DNA from: Planctomycetota bacterium
GTDB taxonomy: Bacteria; Planctomycetota; UBA8742; UBA2392
Direction: 5' to 3'
Length of the DNA: 34,841 nucleotides
NCBI GenBank assembly: GCA_020847415.1
Contig: JADLBZ010000090.1
Span: forward strand, 1 to 34,841
The notes below the pieces were generated by a model. The model was not told the DNA's origin and searched no databases. It saw nothing but the letters and a program-made list of their open reading frames with translations. The translations under genes and the position numbers were made by a program. This document shows positions 8,606 to 15,214 of the stretch, one piece after another. Positions within the stretch are counted from its first letter, which is position 1; each line of letters begins with the position of its first letter.

Positions 8606-9844
8606 TTACCCGCAGTGGTTGCCGTCCAGGGCCGCCGGGTCCACCCCGGCGGGCACGTGCATGCGCGCCAGGCCGCCCTCGCTGGTCTCGCGGTAGCGCT
8701 CCTGCATGTCTTCGCCCGTGGCCTTCATGGTACGCACCACGGTGTCGAAGGGGATCTCGTGGCTGCCGTCCGAGAGCAGCGCGTAATCGGCGCAGTCCAC
8801 GGCGCGCATGGCGCCCACGGCGTTGCGCTCAATGCACGGGATCTGCACCAGCCCCGCCACCGGGTCGCAGGTCAGGCCCAGGTGGTGCTCGATGCCCATC
8901 TCGGCCGCGTACTCGATCTGCGCCGCGGTGCCGCCCATCATCTGGGTTGCCGCCGCAGCCGCCATGCTGCAGGCGGTGCCCACTTCGCCCTGGCAGCCCA
9001 CCGCGGCGCCCGAGATGCTGGCGTTGGTCTTGACCAGGTTGCCCACCAGGCCGGCCGTGGCCATGGCGCGGATGACCGCCTTGTCGTCCACGTTCAGCAC
9101 CTCGCGCAGATAGCGCAGCACCGCCGGCACCACGCCGCAGGCGCCGCAGGTGGGCGCGGTCACCACCGTGCCGCCCGACGCGTTCTCTTCGCTTACAGCC
9201 AGCGCGTAGGCAGTCAGCAGCCCCGTGCGTTGCAGCGGGCCGGGGCGGCCCTTGGCCTGCTGGTGGTGGCGGTGGGCCTTGCGGCGCAGCTTCAGTGCAC
9301 CCGGCAGCACGCCGTGGCCCTCAATGCCGCGCTCGATGGCCTCCTGCATGGCCTGCCAGCAACGGGCCAGATAGTCCCAGACCTCGCGGCCTTCGCACTG
9401 CTCGACGTACTTCCACAGCGGCGCGTTGTGCTTCTCGGCCCAGGCCAGCAGCTCTTTCATGGTCTGCAGCGGGTACACCGAGGCCGCGGTCGCGCTTGCG
9501 CCGTCTTCCATCAACGCCCCGCCGCCCACGCTGTAGACTCGCCAGCTTGCGCCCGCGCTGCCGGTGTCGTCCAGCGCCTCAAAGAGCATGCCGTTGGGGT
9601 GCAGGGGCAGGCGCTCCCTGGCGCGCCACTGCAGGTCCAGCTTGCGCCGCGCAAACACCTGCTGGATGGCGACGTCGGTCAGGTGGCCCTTGCCGGTGGC
9701 AGCGAGGCTGCCGTACAGGGTCACGCGGTAGGAAGCGGCGGCCCCGTGGCGGGCCAGGAACTGCTCGGCGGCGCGCTTGGGGCCCATGGTGTGGCTGGCC
9801 GAGGGCCCGGCGCCGATACGGTAAAGCTCGCGAAGGGATTCCAT
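8606..9844 (-). CDS. sdaA: L-serine dehydratase / L-serine ammonia-lyase, iron-sulfur dependent, single chain
   Basis: IGAGPSASHTMGPKRAAEQFL, TAPTCGACGVVPAVLRYL, GLVGNLVKTNASISGAAVGCQGEVGTACSMAAAA, LGLTCDPVAGLVQIPCIERNAVGA: conserved motifs and cysteines of the family. Start chosen at MESLRELY; the ORF extends to 9862. Confidence 0.92.
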   Translation of the reverse strand: MESLRELYRIGAGPSASHTMGPKRAAEQFLARHGAAASYRVTLYGSLAATGKGHLTDVAIQQVFARRKLDLQWRARERLPLHPNGMLFEALDDTGSAGASWRVYSVGGGALMEDGASATAASVYPLQTMKELLAWAEKHNAPLWKYVEQCEGREVWDYLARCWQAMQEAIERGIEGHGVLPGALKLRRKAHRHHQQAKGRPGPLQRTGLLTAYALAVSEENASGGTVVTAPTCGACGVVPAVLRYLREVLNVDDKAVIRAMATAGLVGNLVKTNASISGAAVGCQGEVGTACSMAAAAATQMMGGTAAQIEYAAEMGIEHHLGLTCDPVAGLVQIPCIERNAVGAMRAVDCADYALLSDGSHEIPFDTVVRTMKATGEDMQERYRETSEGGLARMHVPAGVDPAALDGNHCG

Positions 9845-9907
9845 GGTGTGGTGACGCGTCAACAGTCCGGCCCGGCCGCGCCAGCGTAGTGCGCGGGCCG
9901 CCGCTGT

Positions 9908-10318
9908 CTACGGGGAGACCAGCACCTTGACCTGGCTGGGGGCAATCTGCGCGCCGGCGGGCATGTTGGCGTTGCTGCCGTTGTGTGCCGTCATCGAGGT
10001 GATGTAGCAGGCTGCCTTGCCTTCCACTTTCACCTTGGTGCTGCCCATCTTGTAGATCACTTCACCCTGGAACTTGTTGGACACCACGCCGCCCAGCGTG
10101 CCGGCCTCGTCGCCCGAGGACATGGGGATCTTGGTGTTCACCAGGATGGCGGGAAAGCCGTCCACCTTGGCGCGGGTGGAGACGCCGCTGCCGGCTTGCA
10201 TGGGCATGGCGATGTTGGGGTAGGGTATGGGCACGGGCGGCGCCGGGGGCGCCGGCGTCTTGCACACGTCGGGCATGGCAAAGCACTGGCCGCCTGCCTT
10301 GGAAGATGCCGGAAACAT
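9908..10318 (-). CDS. DUF4150 / PAAR-like domain protein (T6SS spike tip)
   Basis: CFAMPDVCKTPAPPAPPVPIPYPNIAM...TKIPMSSGDEAGTLGGVVSNKFQGEVIYKMGSTKVKVEGKAACYITSMTAHNGSNANMPAG, characteristic of DUF4150; located in the vgrG cargo block. Confidence 0.85.
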   Translation of the reverse strand: MFPASSKAGGQCFAMPDVCKTPAPPAPPVPIPYPNIAMPMQAGSGVSTRAKVDGFPAILVNTKIPMSSGDEAGTLGGVVSNKFQGEVIYKMGSTKVKVEGKAACYITSMTAHNGSNANMPAGAQIAPSQVKVLVSP

Positions 10319-10334
10319 GGTCTTTCCTTTCCGC

Positions 10335-10481
10335 TAGCAGGCCGTTGAAGAAGTCGCCGTTGGCGCCTACCTCAACGGAAAGCAACTGCCCGGCTCGCGG
10401 CGTGAAGCCGCTCGCCGACCGGCCCGTGCAGCCGCGCGGGCCGGGCAGGGCGTTGAAAAGGACTTTTTCAACGCCCTGCTA
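10335..10481. repeat. Inverted-repeat (MITE-like) intergenic element with three copies of a GCAGGSCGTTGAARA motif
   Basis: TAGCAGGCCGTTGAAGAAGTC at 10335-10355 versus the reverse complement of GACTTTTTCAACGCCCTGCTA at 10461-10481, plus a direct copy GCAGGGCGTTGAAAA at 10445-10459. Confidence 0.65.
10445..10479 (-). terminator. Perfect 15-bp stem / 5-nt loop hairpin immediately 3' of the DUF3540 gene
   Basis: GCAGGGCGTTGAAAA-GGACT-TTTTCAACGCCCTGC at 10445-10479, touching the stop codon (10479-10481). No U-tract follows, so it may be a processing or attenuation structure and not a canonical terminator. Confidence 0.5.
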
Positions 10482-11003
10482 ACCCAAATGAATCCGCTCG
10501 CCGTTCACGCTCACATCCTTGGCGGCGCGAATGTGCCTGGCATTCGCACGCTCATAGGCATCGCCCTGCACCACCGTGTGGGTGCGCCCGGCCCGCAACT
10601 GGAACAGTTCCTTCACCCAGCGCGCAGCCTGCCCGAACTTCTCCACGGCATGGCGCGCCAGCAGCTCCAGCCGCCCGGCCGTCACCTTTACCTGCGGCGC
10701 CTGCAGCTCAATGCCGCGCCCAGCCGCCAGCGTGATGCTGCCGTGGGGCGCATTCAGGCTGACATCCGCCGGGAAACTGAACGCCGAGTCGCCGCGGCCC
10801 TGCAGCACGCCAATCACGTACAGCGCCTCATCCTGGGCAATCACCAGCACCATGTCGCCAGCCGCGGGCCGGTATGGAAAGGCCAGCGCGTTTACAGCCG
10901 CTGCCTCGCGGCCCTCGTGCTGCACGCGCAGGCGCGGGCCTTCAATGGCCAGCACCAGGGCAGGGCCCAGGCGGGGTGCGGCGATGGTTGCAGTGTCAGT
11001 CAT
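10479..11003 (-). CDS. DUF3540-family T6SS-associated protein
   Basis: ALVLAIEGPRLRVQHEG...FPYRPAAGDMVLVIAQDEALYVIGVLQGRG...SITLAAGRGIELQAPQVKVTAGRLELLARHAVEKFGQAARWVKELFQLRAGRTHTVVQGDAYERANARHIRAAKDVSVNGERIHLG; fits DUF3540 and its usual neighbourhood. Confidence 0.75.
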   Translation of the reverse strand: MTDTATIAAPRLGPALVLAIEGPRLRVQHEGREAAAVNALAFPYRPAAGDMVLVIAQDEALYVIGVLQGRGDSAFSFPADVSLNAPHGSITLAAGRGIELQAPQVKVTAGRLELLARHAVEKFGQAARWVKELFQLRAGRTHTVVQGDAYERANARHIRAAKDVSVNGERIHLG

Positions 11004-11023
11004 GGTTCTCTTCCTTCTTGCTG

Positions 11024-12934
11024 TCAGGCCTTTGCCGGCTTGAAATTCTCGGCTTCCAACTGGTCCGGGTCCGTGCGCTTGACCAGCTTCTGGTTGGCGC
11101 GGTCGTAGCGGGCGCCGGTGTCCAGCGCCGCGTGCAGGTTCGCACCCAGCAGGTCGGCCCCCGTGAAATCCGCCAGTTCCAGCCGCGCGTGCGCCAGGAT
11201 CGCGTAGTGCAGCCGCGCCCCGGCAAACTTCGCCTGAGGGGCCTTCACGGCCTCCAGCACGGCTTCGCGCAGGTCGGCCTGTTCAAAGTCGGCCCCGGCG
11301 GCGGCTGTGGCGGCGAAGCTGGCCATGCGCAGCCCGGCACCGGCCAGAATTGCGCCGGCCATGTCGGCTCCGTCAAAGGTGGCGCCCAGCAGGGCAGCGC
11401 CCGCCAGGCGGGCCTTGGGCAGCCTGGCATCCTTGAACGACGCCTGGGTCAACTCAGCGCCGGAGAGGTCCGTGGCAGAAAGGTCCGCGCCCGTGAAGTC
11501 GCAGCGGGCAAAGCTGCCGCGCTTGAGGTCCATCCCGGCAAGGACCGACTTGCGAAAGCTGCACTTCTCAAACACGCCGCCCGCCAGCCCCACCGAGCGC
11601 AGGTCGGTTTCATCAAGGCCCGTGCCGGTCACCTTCGCGCCGGCCAGTGAGGCACCTTCCAGTTTGGCGCCGTCCACGGTGGCCTCAAAGATCACCGCGT
11701 CGCGAAGCACCGCCCGGCGCAAGTCCGCCTGCAGGAACACGGCATCGCGCAACGACGCGCCGGTGAAGTCCGCGCCCTCGGCCTGGGCCTGGCTGAAGTC
11801 GGCAGTGTCAAGTTTGGCACCGCGCAAGTTGGCCCCGCCCAGCCTGGCCCCCAGGAAGTCCGCCCCGGTCAGGTCCTGTCCTGCGAAGTTGAAGCGCGTC
11901 AGGTCAGTCCCTTCAAACACGCACCCTGCCAGCACTGCCCCGGCAAAGTCCACTCCCGCCAGCAGCGCCTCACTGAACTGCGCCTCGCGCAGGTCACAAC
12001 CGGTAAACTTCTGCCCGGCCAGGTCGCAGCGGTTGAATTCGGCCTGCGTCAGCAGGGCATCTTGAAACGCCACGCCCTTGAGGTTCGCGCTGCCGAAGCG
12101 CGCGGCAGTCAGCGTCGCACCCGAGAAGTCGGCCCCGGAAAGGTCCGCTTCCTCCAAGTCCGCCCCGGTCAGCGTGGACTTGCTGAACTTGGAGCCCGCC
12201 AGCCTGCAGCGGCGGAACACACAGCCGTCCAGGGCGCGGCTGGCAAGATCGGCGGCGCCGAAGGTGCTGTTGGCGAAGCTGCCCTCGACGCGGGCCGGCC
12301 AGTCGTTGATGCCCGAGTAGTCGCCGTCATCGGCGATCACACGCTGCAGGGCGGCACCGGCCAGTTGGCACCCGGTCCACACGCCGCCGATCATGACCAC
12401 GTCGGCCAGCACCGCCTCGCGCAGGTCGGCGCGATCCGCCGCGGCAAAGTTCAGCGTGGCACCGGTGAGGTCCGCCCCGCGAAGGGAGGCGCCCGCCAGT
12501 TCGCACTGGTCCAGGCCCGCCTCGCGCAGGTTGGCGCCGTCCAGCCGGGCACCCGAAAGACTGCTCGTCTCCAGGCCGGCACCGGACAGGTTGGCCCCGC
12601 TGAAATCCGCCCTGGCGGCAGACAGGCCGGGGGCATTCAACGCTGGGGCGTTCAGGTTCGCGGCCTTGGCGTCGTCCAGCCGGCAGTCGGACAGCACTGC
12701 ACCCGACAGGTTGGCGCCGACCAGCTTCGCACCGCCCAGGTCACAGACAAACAGCCGCGCCCCGGAAAGGTCCGCGCCGGAAAGGTCCGCGTTGCGCAGG
12801 TTGCAGCGCACGAGGGTGGCACCGCCCAGGCGCGCTCCCTTAAGGTTGTCGCTGGAAAGCTCCAACCCATCCAGGGTCACGCCCTTCAGGTCGGCGCCGG
12901 AGGCAAGCTTGGCCAGCAGTTCGTCGCGCGTCAT
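11024..12934 (-). CDS. Pentapeptide-repeat protein (636 aa, almost entirely repeat)
   Basis: Continuous A(D/N)LXX-type pentapeptides (NADLSGADLSGARLFVCDLGGAKLVGANLSGAVLSDCRL...) along nearly the full length. Confidence 0.92.
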   Translation of the reverse strand: MTRDELLAKLASGADLKGVTLDGLELSSDNLKGARLGGATLVRCNLRNADLSGADLSGARLFVCDLGGAKLVGANLSGAVLSDCRLDDAKAANLNAPALNAPGLSAARADFSGANLSGAGLETSSLSGARLDGANLREAGLDQCELAGASLRGADLTGATLNFAAADRADLREAVLADVVMIGGVWTGCQLAGAALQRVIADDGDYSGINDWPARVEGSFANSTFGAADLASRALDGCVFRRCRLAGSKFSKSTLTGADLEEADLSGADFSGATLTAARFGSANLKGVAFQDALLTQAEFNRCDLAGQKFTGCDLREAQFSEALLAGVDFAGAVLAGCVFEGTDLTRFNFAGQDLTGADFLGARLGGANLRGAKLDTADFSQAQAEGADFTGASLRDAVFLQADLRRAVLRDAVIFEATVDGAKLEGASLAGAKVTGTGLDETDLRSVGLAGGVFEKCSFRKSVLAGMDLKRGSFARCDFTGADLSATDLSGAELTQASFKDARLPKARLAGAALLGATFDGADMAGAILAGAGLRMASFAATAAAGADFEQADLREAVLEAVKAPQAKFAGARLHYAILAHARLELADFTGADLLGANLHAALDTGARYDRANQKLVKRTDPDQLEAENFKPAKA

Positions 12935-12937
12935 GGG

Positions 12938-15190
12938 CTATTTCCCCGCCAGCTTGGTGGCTTTCAGGTTGGCCCCGGCGAAGTCCGCCCCCTGGGTGTT
13001 GGCGTCCAGGAACTCGGCTTCATAGAAATTGGAAGCCTGGAACTGCCCCCCCCGCAGGTCGGTCTGTTCCAGCAGCGCGCGCAGAAAGTTGGCGTTGCCG
13101 CCCTTTGCCCCGGCCAGCACCGCGCGCCGCAGGTTGGCCTCAGAAAGGTCCGCGCCAAAGAAGCGCGCACCCGTGAGGTCCGAGCCGGGGAACTGGGCGC
13201 GACGCAGGTCCGCCCCGGCAAAGTCTGCCCCCAGCAGCCGCGAGCGCTCGAACACCGCGCCTTCCGCCTGCACGCCGGCAAAGGCGGCCTCGCTGAAGTC
13301 CGCGCCGTCGCTGCCACGCAGGCCCGTCAGCACGGCTCCCGCGAACTTCGCCCCCTTGGCGGCGGCACCGTCCAATGCAGCGTCCGGCAGCTCGGCCTTG
13401 CTGAAGTCCGCCCCGGTCAGGTCCGCCTCGGCAAACACGGCGGCGGGCCACTTGCCGCCCGCAAACACGGCGCCCGGCGCCTTCAGGCCGGTGCAGATCG
13501 CTTCGCTTCCCTGGGCGCCTGAGAAGTCTGCCTTGGCGGCCTTTACGCCCGATAGCACGGCGTTGTCCAGCACCGCGTTCTTGAGCATGGCGTGCTCCAG
13601 GCTTGCCCCGGTCAGGTCCGCGCCGGACAGGTCCGCCCCGGTCAGGTCCGCGCCGGAAAGGTCCGCCCCCGACAGCACGGCATCGCCCAGCTTGGCGCCC
13701 GACAGCCGCGCCCCGCGCAGCTTGGCGCCGTTCAGGTACGCCTCGCGCAGGTCCGCCCCGCTGAGGTCCTGGTTCGAAAGGTCCGCGCCCGAGAAGTCGC
13801 CCCCTTTGCCTTCGCCGCTGCGGGCAATAGCCGCCAGCGACTGCGGCGCAGCCTTGGCCGGCGCGGCTGCAGCGCGCAGGGCCTCTGCCACATCGTCATC
13901 CAGCAGCGAGGACAAATTAGCCCCTGAGGTCGCCGGCACTTTCAGGCCCTCGGCCTTGGCCTGCGCCAGCGCCTGCGAAAGCTCAGCCACCAGTTGCTCG
14001 AACTTCGGGGCAGGCGGCGCCCCGGCCGGCAGCTTCAGTCCCGCTGCAGCCGCTTCGGTGGCGGCCTGGGCCTCGGCCTGTTCTGCCAGCTTGTCGGCCT
14101 TGGCGAAGTCCGCCTCCAGCGCGGCTTTCTCGGCTGCGGGGTCCATGCCCGCTTCTTCGGGTTCTTCGGCGGGCTCGGCGGGCTCCTCCAACAGAGGCAA
14201 CAGGGCCTGCGCCGGGGCGGCTGAGCTGCCCAGGGCCTCCGAGACAATCAGGATGTCGCGGGCTTCGTCCCAGTCTGTGCCCGCGATGTTGACCACGCCG
14301 CGCCAGAGCAGCGTGATCTCTGCCTTGTGCGCGTCCACAAACAGCGTGTCCAGGTTCATGGGGGCCTCGCGCAGCCGCAATTCGTCGCCCTCGCGCAGCA
14401 ACACGCGCACGCGCAGGCCCGGCAGGCGGGTGCGGAACAGCGGCTGTTCGGGCCGCAGGTTCTCCAGCACCACTTCTTCGTCGCCGCGCAGGAAGCCCTC
14501 AATCTGCTGGTCTTCCGGCGCCGCGTTGAAGTAGGTCCAGTCGAAGTCCTTGGGCTGGGCGGGCCAGCGCTCCTTCAGCCAACGGTTATCGCAGGTGCCC
14601 TGTTTGCCGCGGCGCAGCTTCCAGGTGCGGTGAATGGGCCCGAAGCCCGCCGGCTGCGGGCGATCGCGGCGGCCGCCAATGAGGTGGCCCGGCAGTTCAA
14701 TGTTGGGCAGCAGGTCGTCGTCCACGCCTTTTCCGGCGGGGTTGGCCTCGAAGCCGGGCCCCCCCAGGGCGTGCGCCCAGGTGATGTCCACGCGCGTAAA
14801 CGGCTGCGGCTCGGTCATGCGCGCCGAGAGCAGGCTGCGCTGCCAGCCGCGATTGCCGATGCAGGCCAGCGCCTTGGACCACCCGCCCACGGCAAACTTG
14901 ACGCCGCACACGGGCAGCGGCTTGCCCCCCGGCGTGTGGCAGGCACCGGCCAGCAGCACATCGGTGCGGGGCTTGAACAACGCCAGGTCGGCGTCGTAGA
15001 GGGCTTCAGGGCGCTCGGTGGCGGAGAGGACGTCGCCTTCCAGGGCCGGCTGGGCGGGCAGGGGCTCGCAGATGCCGCCGTCCACCATGCGAAAAGCGGC
15101 CTTGACCACCAGGGTGGCAGTGTGGGCGGGGTGGTTCACGCGGCCGGTGAGAAAGCCGAACGTGAACGGGGTGCGGTTGCGGATCTCCAT
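12938..15190 (-). CDS. DUF2169 domain protein fused to C-terminal pentapeptide repeats
   Basis: N-terminus MEIRNRTPFTFGFLTGRVNHPAHTATLVVKAAFRMVDGG...FKPRTDVLLAGACHTPGGKPLPVCGVKFAVGGWSKAL is typical DUF2169. Ala/Glu-rich linker, then ADLSGADLTGADLSGADLTGASL repeats. Start chosen at MEIRN; the ORF extends to 15211. Confidence 0.9.
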   Translation of the reverse strand: MEIRNRTPFTFGFLTGRVNHPAHTATLVVKAAFRMVDGGICEPLPAQPALEGDVLSATERPEALYDADLALFKPRTDVLLAGACHTPGGKPLPVCGVKFAVGGWSKALACIGNRGWQRSLLSARMTEPQPFTRVDITWAHALGGPGFEANPAGKGVDDDLLPNIELPGHLIGGRRDRPQPAGFGPIHRTWKLRRGKQGTCDNRWLKERWPAQPKDFDWTYFNAAPEDQQIEGFLRGDEEVVLENLRPEQPLFRTRLPGLRVRVLLREGDELRLREAPMNLDTLFVDAHKAEITLLWRGVVNIAGTDWDEARDILIVSEALGSSAAPAQALLPLLEEPAEPAEEPEEAGMDPAAEKAALEADFAKADKLAEQAEAQAATEAAAAGLKLPAGAPPAPKFEQLVAELSQALAQAKAEGLKVPATSGANLSSLLDDDVAEALRAAAAPAKAAPQSLAAIARSGEGKGGDFSGADLSNQDLSGADLREAYLNGAKLRGARLSGAKLGDAVLSGADLSGADLTGADLSGADLTGASLEHAMLKNAVLDNAVLSGVKAAKADFSGAQGSEAICTGLKAPGAVFAGGKWPAAVFAEADLTGADFSKAELPDAALDGAAAKGAKFAGAVLTGLRGSDGADFSEAAFAGVQAEGAVFERSRLLGADFAGADLRRAQFPGSDLTGARFFGADLSEANLRRAVLAGAKGGNANFLRALLEQTDLRGGQFQASNFYEAEFLDANTQGADFAGANLKATKLAGK

Positions 15191-15214
15191 GCCGCCGTCC
15201 TGTCGTTGCACTTG

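Noticed and set aside
11024-13900. Regular short repeats in DNA resembling a CRISPR or satellite array
   Set aside because: The periodicity is 15 nt and in frame with pentapeptide codons; there are no spacer-like unique segments.
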